In this document: in pieces, positions 36,486 through 43,850 of the stretch | Layout: each line of letters begins with the position of its first letter | How positions within the stretch are numbered: the stretch's first letter is position 1 | Assembly: GCA_029959905.1 (NCBI GenBank) | Contig: JASCNZ010000001.1 | Span: forward strand, 62,001-126,000 | DNA: 64,000 nucleotides | Source of the DNA: Microbacteriaceae bacterium PS02344 | Lineage (GTDB): Bacteria > Actinomycetota > Actinomycetes > Actinomycetales > Microbacteriaceae | Direction of reading: 5' to 3' | Program-made: the position numbers and the translations under genes | Notes under the pieces: model-generated | The model's database searches: none | Told to the model about the DNA's origin: nothing | What the model saw: the letters and a program-made list of their open reading frames with translations, nothing else

Positions 36486-37739
36486 GTGGGTGGAGCTGCA
36501 GCGGGCTGGTATCCGAATGGGCCGGCGTGGGAAACGTACTGGGACGGCACGCAGTGGCTCGATCAGCATCGACAGGTCGCATCTCCAAGCAGGGTTGACA
36601 CAGGTGCCAATCACCAGCCGACGACAACGACAACGACGCAGTCGATGGAGGCGCTCGTAGCGGCGCCACCGCAACCAGAGGCTGAACTCTTCCCGTTCGC
36701 CGCATCCGGCGTGATCATCGATATTCGACCCGAAGGTATCCACTTGGTAGGGACCACTTGGCTCGGCCGCGGGCTCGTCGGCGATGAGCCGCGGGTTGTG
36801 CCGTGGGATGACATCTCGACGCTCGAAGTCATGACCACCGGAATCCGCATCCGTGAGGGTCGCAAAGCGATGCTCATTGGTGTTCCCTCAAAGTTGGCCG
36901 CTCAATCCCCCTTCGTTGTAAAACGTCTCGCGCAGGAGTTCGAGATAGCGACAGGACGGACCCTCTCGACAGGTAAAGTGACGCGCGCTGAGAAGACGGC
37001 AGCCGTGGAGAACGTATTCCGAAGGGCACTGTCTCGAAAGGTTGAAACGATCGGAGCAGTCATTGAGAGCGGCGATCACTCCGCAGAGGTCGCGATGTCA
37101 CATGCGCTGTTGGTGTGGTCCAAAGCGCAAAAGATCAAGGGTGGCGTCGAGTTGGCAACCAGTCAGCTCGACGAACTGCGCCGATCGCTGGGAGCACATG
37201 TGCCCGTTATGGTCGGGATCGTCGTCCCCGCGAACTTCTCCCCGAAACTCACGGTGTTCGATGACCGCGTTCATCGGGGTGGGGAAGCGCGGCCGATCGA
37301 CGCGTCCACTCAGGCGCAGGTGTTCCTCGACGGGCAGGTCCAGGTCACGTCACGCCCATCGATGACAGCAGGTCTCATCGGGTCGATGCTTCCGGGCACC
37401 GCCCTCCTTCCCGCGTTGGCATTCGGGAAGAAGGAGAAGACGGACACTCGACAAGCCGAGTTCCACATCGGCTCGCGCGACTGGACTTTCTCAATGAACA
37501 TCCCGGTCCAGAGCGTTGGATCCGCTCGATCGATCGCTCAGCGGATCAATGCGATCGCGGACGGGATGGAGCGAGACGCTCGCTCGTCGCAGGTTCCTTC
37601 GACGCCTACGGCGACGCCATCGCTGAGCGACGATGCCGACCTCACCAGTCAGATCGAGCGCATTGTGGCACTCGAACGTTCAGGCGCAATCACGGCGGAA
37701 CAGGCAACGGCCATGAAGGCACGAGTGCTCGGTCTGTAG
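36486..37739 (+). CDS. DUF2510-domain protein with C-terminal SHOCT-like motif
   Basis: The 417-residue protein opens with a DUF2510 motif (AAGWYPNGPAWETYWDGTQW), then a Thr-rich linker, a beta-rich middle and a C-terminal SHOCT-like helix pair (LTSQIERIVALERSGAITAE). DUF2510 and SHOCT modules occur at the ends of actinobacterial membrane and oligomerising proteins, but no strong membrane helix is visible; the segment GLIGSMLPGTALLPALAFG is only moderately hydrophobic. The GTG at 36486 has GAGGAG about 6 bases upstream. Function unknown. Confidence 0.75.
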   Translation: MGGAAAGWYPNGPAWETYWDGTQWLDQHRQVASPSRVDTGANHQPTTTTTTQSMEALVAAPPQPEAELFPFAASGVIIDIRPEGIHLVGTTWLGRGLVGDEPRVVPWDDISTLEVMTTGIRIREGRKAMLIGVPSKLAAQSPFVVKRLAQEFEIATGRTLSTGKVTRAEKTAAVENVFRRALSRKVETIGAVIESGDHSAEVAMSHALLVWSKAQKIKGGVELATSQLDELRRSLGAHVPVMVGIVVPANFSPKLTVFDDRVHRGGEARPIDASTQAQVFLDGQVQVTSRPSMTAGLIGSMLPGTALLPALAFGKKEKTDTRQAEFHIGSRDWTFSMNIPVQSVGSARSIAQRINAIADGMERDARSSQVPSTPTATPSLSDDADLTSQIERIVALERSGAITAEQATAMKARVLGL

Positions 37740-38151
37740 GGCGGCGTCCTCCGCCCTGGAGAGGCCCTGCGCCGCGGCGGCTCCGAACCGCGCCATCGCG
37801 CCGAGAGACCGCTTTCAGGAGCGTGGTGCGAAGCTCAGCGCCGTCGCGCTGCTGCGCGAGTTCGGGGATGGCCACCGAGCAATTAAGAGACGTTGTCGCA
37901 GTCGACCTAGACCGCGGCAGAAATCGCGCTGCCTGGCGAGCGCCTCGTCTACCGCGCTCGCCTAGGTCGGTGTCGGTCAGCACCGGCAACTGGCCCGCGG
38001 GACGACGAGTGGGAAACGCGTCGGCCAAAGACCAAACCTGCGCGGCTCGAGAAAACGCTGATGCCGCACAGCTTGCGCGCGACAACTTTCGGGTAGCGGC
38101 TAGTCGTGCACTCCGAGCGCGATGACGACTCACTCGGTGTGCCTCCGACAG
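37740..38151. other. 412-bp gap without a supported gene
   Basis: Only short frames are present. Near 38055-38110 the plus strand reads MPHSLRATTFG-like residues across frames, which recalls the end of an integrase-like gene, but the match is too short to call. Confidence 0.3.
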
Positions 38152-38730
38152 TCAGAACTCTACCGTCTGGTCCGGGGCGCTCAGCCGGTCACGGTAGCGC
38201 TCCAAGAGGTCGACGAGGGACATGAAGGGTCCCTCGAAGTATTCAAGAAACCGGAACGCGAGAACGTGCCCATTGACGAGGACCGAGAGGTTGGGTAGTT
38301 CCGGGATGTTGCGGTCGCCCGCCTTAACCGACGCGGCGGCGGCCAGAAGTTCAGCACCGCCGGGGAGCTCACGAACGGCGGGGAACAGCGTCTCCTTCAG
38401 GAGAATCTCGTTCAGCGTTTCCGGGGGCCACGGGAAGATATCGAAGTTCATGTACTTGGCCCAGTCGTAGAGCAGGCAGCCGCGGTGGAAACCGTTCGGG
38501 GCGAACAGATCATGGATGCTAAGAACAAGGTGGCCCTCGTCCGTGATGTGGGTGACGTCGAACTGCTCATGCGGCAGCCATGACCGAAGGTTCGCGAGCA
38601 TGGATGCGACTTCCTGAGCTTCTAGGGTTTGCGGGTCGACGACACGCCGCGGCCGCTCAAGGCCCGTTGTCAAGAACGCGTGGAGCTTCTCGTGCCCGGT
38701 TACGTCACCGAAGTAGATGTGATTGTCCAT
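38152..38730 (-). CDS. Hypothetical protein
   Basis: From ATG 38730 the product has 192 residues (MDNHIYFGDVTGHEKLHAFL...), with acidic and aromatic-rich parts such as YDWAKYMNFDIFPWPPETL. There is no signal peptide and no recognised family. The frame is open further upstream, but that region contains the motif CTATGCGCGGTGCC shared with two other island genes at a promoter-like distance, so a start at 38730 is more likely. It is probably a cytosolic accessory protein. Confidence 0.6.
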   Translation of the reverse strand: MDNHIYFGDVTGHEKLHAFLTTGLERPRRVVDPQTLEAQEVASMLANLRSWLPHEQFDVTHITDEGHLVLSIHDLFAPNGFHRGCLLYDWAKYMNFDIFPWPPETLNEILLKETLFPAVRELPGGAELLAAAASVKAGDRNIPELPNLSVLVNGHVLAFRFLEYFEGPFMSLVDLLERYRDRLSAPDQTVEF

Positions 38731-38783
38731 TTGATTGCCGTTCTGGAAGAGGTTAAAAGGGGCTGTTGCGCCCTTGCTGTTCC

Positions 38784-38797
38784 CTATGCGCGGTGCC
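38784..38797 (-). promoter_or_regulatory. Shared upstream motif, copy 1
   Basis: CTATGCGCGGTGCC (plus-strand reading) lies 53 bp upstream of the 38730 start. Near-identical copies lie upstream of the minus-strand genes at 42455 and 49104. Confidence 0.4.
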
Positions 38798-39157
38798 GTC
38801 GGCGCCCGTGCGACATCCGTGAGCAGAGGCCGACGAGCACTCGTTCTCTCCACACTCGACGACTCGATGAGCCCATCGGGCCGGGCGCTCAAGGGCGTTC
38901 GATGTCAGCAGACCACCGCCCCACCCTTGCAACTCCGCGGTCCACGCGCATGGCCCGTGCGTCTATCGCCAGTGGCCGCCAGTTCCTCACCTCACTTGGT
39001 CGACGGCGTCTCTCGAAGGAATCCTGGAGGGCTGCTGAGCGGAGCCCTCGTTCACGGCGCTCGGGCCGTGGAAGGTCGGTCGTTCAAGGCGCTCGAGCCG
39101 TGGAAGGTCGGTCGTCCGCGGTCCCACCCGAATGCGTCCGTGCTCTACTTCGTGAAA
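38798..39157. other. 360-bp gap with a tandem repeat
   Basis: No supported gene. The main feature is the 28-bp tandem repeat at 39056-39115. Confidence 0.4.
39056..39115. repeat. Two tandem 28-bp repeats
   Basis: GGCGCTCGGGCCGTGGAAGG plus TCGGTCGT (39056-39083) recurs at 39088-39115 with one change (G to A), separated by TCAA. The period is 32 bp. Confidence 0.85.
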
Positions 39158-39907
39158 TCAGCCCAGCAGTAAAAAGGGACAGTGAACTACCGATTCGTCT
39201 TCTGTTCCCCAGTGGGCGACGTCCTTCCCGAACAAAGCGAGCACCTGGCGCATCCGGGGCATCTGTGTGTCGTCGTCGATGGTGATGATGCCTCGGCGCC
39301 GCCAGTAATCGGGGAGGTAGCGGTCCCCGTAGTTGTACGTCCCCTGAGCGACGGCGTCGGCCTTCCACTCGCGGATGCGAGCGATGAGGGCGTCCGTCGG
39401 CACCTTCAGGTGCACGAGGGGCTTGATGTCGGAGATGTTCAGGACCGCTTGCTCGCGGAGCTTGTCCGCCGCCGGGGACCCCTTGGCGAAGTGGTGACCT
39501 TCGTCGACTTCGACGCCGACCTTGAACTGCGGCAGGTACAGGTCCAGCAGCGCCATGCTGCCGTCTGCCTTAAGGACCGGCTTCTGGGTGACGAGCTCGA
39601 TCTCCGGGTCGTCGAGCAGGTGCATGATGCGGCTCACCGCGTACACCTCGTACTTCTTGCCGCGGATGGAACGCAGCATCTTGCCGTAGTAGTCCACCTC
39701 CGTCGGCATCGCCCACGGCGTGCGCGTAGCCTTGCCGACATTCTCTTTGATCCCAGCACGCCGGTGGATTCCCGAGCGAATAACCTCCCGCTCCGGCGCC
39801 GGCATCATCAGCAGCGCGTCTCGAATGAGCACCCCGGCCTTCAAGGCCCACGCCGCAGCGCTTGGGGTTCGGCGAGCGTTGACCAAGCCCTGCCAAGGTG
39901 CTGACAA
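39158..39907 (-). pseudogene. Truncated second copy of the PvuRts1I/AbaSI-type endonuclease
   Basis: About 537 bp (39209-39745) is nearly the same as the 32896-33831 gene, from GKATRTPWAMPTEVDYYGKM to LALFGKDVAHW. It keeps the nuclease core (DLYLPQFKVGVEVDEGHH), but homology stops abruptly at 39209, removing the C-terminal modified-base reader; the frame continues into unrelated GTEDESVVHCPFLLLG. Two in-frame deletions are also present (12 residues in the PTTDPLDTLKEKT region, 2 residues before YNYG). The N-terminal 55 residues before the homology are unrelated, and the only start is TTG at 39907. It is probably a remnant, though a free nuclease domain cannot be excluded. Confidence 0.8.
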
Positions 39908-40165
39908 GGTCGCCGATGGGCACTTTCACTTACTCCCGACTGGGATCTCGGGGGTATCTGCCAAGGTGGCCAAGTGCGGGATAGCCCCTATAGGGGATTT
40001 GGAGGTGTGAAGTGGCCCATTCTTCTCTTTCTTCTTCTTTTTCTCTTACACGAACTACCCACTACTTGGCAGCCTTGCCAGGGGCGCCCGATTCCAGTCG
40101 GGAGTAAGGCTCGGACCTGCCAAGTGGGCCTTGGTCGGGCTTGGTGTCCTTGGCAGATCGTAGGG
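39882..40165. repeat. Iteron-like AT-rich intergenic element, copy A
   Basis: The gap between the truncated endonuclease and a small gene holds many TGCCAAG/CTTGGCA-type repeats (39891, 39959, 40065, 40118, 40149). It also has a perfect palindrome CCCCTATAGGGG (39985-39996), a pyrimidine-rich AT tract (40020-40048) and 18-bp inverted arms at 39929-39946 and 40091-40108 with one mismatch. Its reverse complement aligns with the element at 50.94-51.24 kb. The layout (iterons, AT-rich stretch, palindromes) is like a plasmid replication origin or partition site; this is inference. Confidence 0.65.
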
Positions 40166-40173
40166 TGTTGAGC

Positions 40174-40437
40174 ATGGCGACGATGACGAAGAACGAGCTC
40201 GAGCAGGTCCTCCACCGGCATGACCCGATGAGTCTGGCGTCGATGGGCGCGCCCGCCGACGAGTACGAGCCCGAGGCGGGAACCATTGCGGAGCGCCTGC
40301 CCACGGCCGCGAGCGCGGAGGATGTGGCCGCGGTGATGGTCGAGGAGTTCGAGCGGTGGTTCGGGGCGGAGATCACGCCCCCGCGCTCGGCGTTCACCGA
40401 TGCCGCCGATGAGGTGTGGGCAGCCCTCGCCCGCTGA
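40174..40437 (+). CDS. Small acidic hypothetical protein
   Basis: The 87-residue product from ATG 40174 (MATMTKNELEQVLHRHDPMS) is acidic and includes DPMSLASMGAPADEYEPEA and VAAVMVEEFERWFGAEI. I recognise no named family. It lies just right of the iteron-like element and 50 bases before the next small gene on the same strand, so they probably form a pair. Small acidic proteins of this kind often act as inhibitors or immunity proteins, which is only a guess here. Confidence 0.65.
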   Translation: MATMTKNELEQVLHRHDPMSLASMGAPADEYEPEAGTIAERLPTAASAEDVAAVMVEEFERWFGAEITPPRSAFTDAADEVWAALAR

Positions 40438-40487
40438 CACGATGCGCTACCTCACCATCGTCACCCCCACGTCCAGGTGGCAGCGGG

Positions 40488-40763
40488 GTGGATGCGTGTG
40501 CCGACAACACGGTGTCGGTGGACATCGAGGACGGCAACATCGGCGCGCTGCTGGCAGGCGCGGGCGTGAGGGACGCGGGCTGGCGCGCGGCCGACGCGTA
40601 TGACGGTGAGCGCGAACTCGGCTGGCCGCCGGCGGACTACCCGCTGGAGGTGACGCTGCGTACCGAGCACTGGTCCTGGGTGCTGGCACAGCTCGAGCGG
40701 TGGATGAGCGCTGACGAGCGTCGAGACCTCACCGAGGCCATCGAGACCGCACTCGGCGGGTGA
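40488..40763 (+). CDS. Small hypothetical protein, possibly 5'-frameshifted
   Basis: From GTG 40488 the product is 91 residues: VDACADNTVSVDIEDGNIGA ... WPPADYPLEVTLRTEHWSW ... ERWMSADERRDLTEAIETAL. A more natural beginning (ATG 40442, MRYLTIVTPTSRWQ) is in another frame 4 bases after the upstream gene, so a single-base frameshift between 40480 and 40490 may have split one gene. No family is recognised. Confidence 0.55.
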   Translation: MDACADNTVSVDIEDGNIGALLAGAGVRDAGWRAADAYDGERELGWPPADYPLEVTLRTEHWSWVLAQLERWMSADERRDLTEAIETALGG

Positions 40764-40767
40764 TCGG

Positions 40768-40932
40768 TCAGGCCGCGTCGCGGATCGCGCGAGTGACCGC
40801 CGCCCGGCGGGTGCGCGCACGGCGGGTGCGTCGGTCCTTGTGCGTCTCGGTCGCAGAGGAGGATCCGAGCCCGTGCATGTCGCGCTGGAACTCGGGGAGA
40901 GCGGTGTTTCGGTGTCGGGTCTGCTGAGCCAT
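40768..40932 (-). CDS. Short basic protein
   Basis: The 54-residue product (MAQQTRHRNTALPEFQRDMH ... KDRRTRRARTRRAAVTRAIR) is very Arg-rich. The start at 40932 is supported by GAGAGGA about 9 bases upstream. It converges with the preceding plus-strand pair. It could bind nucleic acid; no family is recognised. Confidence 0.5.
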   Translation of the reverse strand: MAQQTRHRNTALPEFQRDMHGLGSSSATETHKDRRTRRARTRRAAVTRAIRDAA

Positions 40933-41006
40933 GGCGGCGTCCTCTCGTATCTGATGGCAGAACTGAGCGCCGCCGCGCTCTAGAGGCGCGGGGGCGCTCT
41001 GGCTTG

Positions 41007-41355
41007 TTACCCTGCGGCGAGCCCGAGCATGGTCAGATCCGCGCCCGTCGCGGCAATGGCCACGACGAGGCTGTCCCGGCTCGTGACGACCCTCGGCTGG
41101 TAGCGCAGCGGCATGCCCGCCTCCTCCGGGGTGCGGTCGGCCTTTCGCCCATTGCAGCTCGAGTAGGCGGCGACCGTGTTCTCCCACGTGTCCCGGGTTG
41201 CCTCCGGCCTTCAGCACCTTCGACCGTGGGACAACGTGGTCGACCGTCGTCGCGCGGCGCCCGCTGTCGCAGTAGGCGCACTCGTAGTTGTCGCGCTGCA
41301 GGAGTCCCTGACGGGTCCACGGCTGGACGCCGTAGCGGTACGGGACGCGGATCAT
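41007..41355 (-). pseudogene. HNH endonuclease with a single frameshift
   Basis: The first half reads MIRVPYRYGVQPWTRQGLLQ, CAYCDSGRRATTVDHVVPRS, an HNH motif with a Cys pair. The second half continues in another frame as TWENTVAAYSSCNGRKADRT ... TSRDSLVVAIAATGADLTML to a TAA at 41007-41009. Joined, they give a normal-looking actinobacterial HNH endonuclease of about 115 residues. The frameshift is near 41190-41200 (AACCCGGGACACG). Mutation and sequencing error are both possible. Confidence 0.75.
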
Positions 41356-41420
41356 TTGCGGAACTGGACGACGCGTGGGAACGGCATCTCCGCGGTCGCC
41401 GAACGGATGGTGCGCCCGGG

Positions 41421-42042
41421 ATGGAGACCCGAGTGGATCAGATGACGGCCGACATGCAGCGTGTAATTGCCAGCTACGCAGATGTGGATGAGCGTCGGGC
41501 GGAGTTGCAGCGCCACGACGGTCAGTCCCTCGTCATGCAGTCACTCGCTGCCGCGACGCGGGGGCTTCATAGCGCCGTGAACCGGCACGACGTGCTCCCG
41601 ATGCTGCGCGCAGGAATCCCCATCAACGGGCTCCGCCGCATCGACTACGGTGACGGCCGGGAGCATTGGGAGACGGCCCTTCTCACCACGCTCATCGACG
41701 GCCATTACGACGCCGCTCACACCCTCATTTCCTGCCGGGCGGCGGTGGATGCAACCTGTTTCGTATCCGTCCCGGGCCGGGGCGGCTTCGCGCACACGAC
41801 ACTGCACATGACCGTGTCGCAGGAGAACATGGCAGCCACTCGTATCCTGGTCGGCTCGGGTGCCGACGTGAACAGGCAGACGACGTTGGGGCTCGACTCC
41901 GCTGTTCATCGCCGCGTCGGACGACGACCTGCGCATGGTCTCATTCCTGTTGCGCAGCGGGGCGGACAAAACCGTCCCCGACTTCCAGGGCACCCTCCCG
42001 AAGGATGTCGCCGGCCCGAGTACGAGGGACCTGCTGAACTGA
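41421..42042 (+). pseudogene. Ankyrin-repeat protein with a single frameshift
   Basis: From ATG 41421 the frame reads VNRHDVLPMLRAGIPINGLR, TALLTTLIDGHYDAAHTLIS and TTLHMTVSQENMAATRILVG then SGADVN, typical ankyrin repeats. At about 41892 the next repeat continues in another frame as TPLFIAASDDDLRMVSFLLR, SGADKTVPDFQGTLPKDVAG and a stop at 42040-42042. One extra base (C in GGGGCTCGACTCC) would explain it. Ankyrin repeats mediate protein binding; the partner is unknown. Confidence 0.75.
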
Positions 42043-42070
42043 GCCCGAGTACCCGGCAGATGCTGAGCTG

Positions 42071-42098
42071 AGGCGGCCACGGGACTCGAACCCGTGTA
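42071..42098 (-). other. tRNA 3'-half-like remnant (T-arm)
   Basis: On the minus strand CACGGGTTCGAGTCCCGTG forms a perfect T-arm with the conserved TTCGAGT loop, followed by GCCGCCT, like an acceptor 3' strand. No matching 5' acceptor, D-arm or clean anticodon arm was found upstream. It could be a degraded tRNA or the att core left by an element that integrated into a tRNA gene. Confidence 0.5.
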
Positions 42099-42155
42099 CG
42101 CGTCCTCACAGCGCAACGTTCCGTCTTCGACTGGTCGAGTGACTTCCCCTCGGCA

Positions 42156-42455
42156 TCACGCCGTGAGCCAGCCGGGCAGCTTCTCGTCGAGACGGGCGCG
42201 CGTCGCAGCGGACATTTTGCCGTCGCGTGCCCGTCTTTGCTGTTCAAGCAGCCAAGACCCCGCGCTCTCCACCGAGGACGAGTATCCGATGTTGAGTTCT
42301 TCCATCCACGCCTCGGTGCGCATAGTTTCCGCGTCGATGTCGCGCCAGCCGGGCAACAGCGAATCCAGGTGACTGAGCCGCTCGGGCGTCAGTTCGCCAA
42401 CAGCGGCCTCCAGCTGGCACTCTTCGATGAAGTCGGCAGCTTCGTAAGCGTTCAT
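42156..42455 (-). CDS. Small protein with two LPGW motifs (helicase-associated-domain-like)
   Basis: The 99-residue product contains LTPERLSHLDSLLPGWRDID and WLLEQQRRARDGKMSAATRA followed by RLDEKLPGW. This R-x-x-L-x-x-LPGW pattern resembles the repeated Helicase-Associated domain of actinobacterial and phage proteins, here without any helicase. The frame starts at 42455, 57 bp downstream of a copy of the shared CTATGCGCGGTGCC motif. Confidence 0.65.
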   Translation of the reverse strand: MNAYEAADFIEECQLEAAVGELTPERLSHLDSLLPGWRDIDAETMRTEAWMEELNIGYSSSVESAGSWLLEQQRRARDGKMSAATRARLDEKLPGWLTA

Positions 42456-42512
42456 GAGTTTTGTTCCTTTGTGGTCGCGGACGCGGCTTGGTTGGCTGCG
42501 CCTCTACAGGTT

Positions 42513-42526
42513 CTATGCGCGGTGCC
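42513..42526 (-). promoter_or_regulatory. Shared upstream motif, copy 2
   Basis: CTATGCGCGGTGCC, identical to the copy at 38784, 57 bp upstream of the LPGW gene start. Confidence 0.4.
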
Positions 42527-43010
42527 CGTCGGTGCGGTGTTCACGGACAGCGATGCGTCACGAGAATGCGGGGCGCCGGCGGGTTCCGACAGGCTGCGAG
42601 CAGGCGTTCGCCCCACTCGTGACACGGCCGCAGGCTGCGTCGTTGTAGTCCCGAGCTGGAAGGCCCAGCGGCCAACGCCTAGAGCCGATAGCAATGCCGT
42701 CGGGTCTGAGGTTGCCGTCGAGAGACGGCGATTGACTGGGTTCATCGGCGAAGTCCGCGCAGATCAACTGCGCCATGGAGCTGACCGTCATGCCGCCGAA
42801 GCGGGCGACGCGACGCAGTGAAATGCCTCAGCAGCGCGCCTCAACTGCATGAATTCCCTCATACCCCAGAACCACGCGGCGGTAAGTCCTGCAGTTGAGC
42901 CCTCCCGACTGCACGACTCGCTATTTGGCTAAACCGACGACTGCGCTCACAGTCCTCGAGTGGCTTGCTCGACCGTCGTGGATCGACCGACGACGCGTCG
43001 TCCTCGGCGC
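42527..43010. other. 484-bp gap with an inverted repeat
   Basis: No supported gene. CTCAACTGCA (42840-42849) and TGCAGTTGAG (42890-42899) form a perfect 10-bp inverted repeat with a 40-base spacer, which might bound a former insertion or fold as a hairpin. Confidence 0.45.
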
Positions 43011-43337
43011 CTAGCGCGTGGTTACGTCAGGAAAACTGGAGGGAAGCAGTTCCTGGAGCGGCATGTCGAACACCTGGGCAAGCGCAACCAGACTGCGAAG
43101 CGTGGGGTTTGCCGCCTCGCCCGATTGGGAGATCCCGCGTTCGTAACGCTGATAGGTGTAGCGGGTGAGACCCGCGCGGAAAGCGACTGCCTCCTGAGAT
43201 AGCCCGCGATCAACACGGGCGCGATGGAGAAGAAGCCCCATCTGCGCAGCGGACTCCGCCCACGTCTGCGCCTTCGGTCCTTGCCTACCCACGCGCCAAG
43301 CCTTCCGAGAAAGGCGAGGTTGCATGACCTTTTTCAT
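43011..43337 (-). CDS. XRE-family transcriptional regulator
   Basis: The 108-residue protein has an XRE helix-turn-helix: LLLHRARVDRGLSQEAVAFR, AGLTRYTYQRYERGISQS, then LRSLVALAQVFDMPLQELLP. I chose ATG 43337 because a -10-like GATTAT lies 5 bases before it, suggesting a leaderless message; ATG 43325 is an alternative. It is divergent from the metallophosphoesterase operon and shares the same -10 segment with it, so it probably represses both itself and the operon. Confidence 0.8.
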   Translation of the reverse strand: MKKVMQPRLSRKAWRVGRQGPKAQTWAESAAQMGLLLHRARVDRGLSQEAVAFRAGLTRYTYQRYERGISQSGEAANPTLRSLVALAQVFDMPLQELLPSSFPDVTTR

Positions 43338-43373
43338 GTGGCATAATCGTCGATGTCGCGACTTAAACCGCAA
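43320..43373. promoter_or_regulatory. Back-to-back promoters sharing one -10 segment
   Basis: Plus strand: TTGCAT (43320-43325), 16 bp, CATAAT (43342-43347), then ATG at 43353, only 5 bases later. Minus strand: TTGCGG (43373-43368), 19 bp, GATTAT (43348-43343), then ATG at 43337, also 5 bases later. Both messages would be leaderless, and RNA polymerase could use only one at a time. Confidence 0.55.
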
Positions 43374-43850
43374 CACCCCCGACTGCACACGGTGGCGGAG
43401 CTCGGGGCCGAGGACGGTCGAAGAACGAGCGCGAAGACGGAACGAGGACTCGTGGATACAACACCGTCGTGGTGGCCCGCCGCCATCGAGATGCCGCCGC
43501 AGTGGCGAGAGCGTTTCGAAGCACTAACAGGCGACTGTCGAACGGACCGCGACGGCCGCAAGGTTGCGTACTTTGTCGCCAAAGTACGCAACCAGACGGG
43601 ACAAGGTCCGACGTTCGCAGAAGTGTTTCAAGAGCGGTTCGGCGACGACGGGCTCCACCCCGCGTGGCCGGCGAACATGAGCAACACTGCCCGCGCGAAA
43701 GTTTTAGCGCTGTTCCGACGCGACGTGGCGATCCAATGGAGGCGCGCCGGATGGGTGACCTGGGAACCAGGGGTACCCCGCAGCCTGAAGGCCGGCCCAG
43801 CCTTCTGGCACCGTGTGAAATCAAGGCAGGCTCGAAAAGCTGTCCGATGA
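43353..43850 (+). CDS. Hypothetical protein, first gene of the metallophosphoesterase operon
   Basis: The 165-residue protein has an acidic-to-basic N-terminal part and a conserved-looking core: SWWPAAIEMPPQWRERFEAL, RTDRDGRKVAYFVAKVRNQT, GPTFAEVFQERFGDDG and WRRAGWVTWEPGVPRSL. The C-terminus is basic (VKSRQARKAVR). I recognise no family; the Trp/Arg-rich end could bind nucleic acid. Its stop overlaps the metallophosphoesterase ATG, and it is probably translated from a leaderless mRNA. Confidence 0.75.
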   Translation: MSRLKPQHPRLHTVAELGAEDGRRTSAKTERGLVDTTPSWWPAAIEMPPQWRERFEALTGDCRTDRDGRKVAYFVAKVRNQTGQGPTFAEVFQERFGDDGLHPAWPANMSNTARAKVLALFRRDVAIQWRRAGWVTWEPGVPRSLKAGPAFWHRVKSRQARKAVR

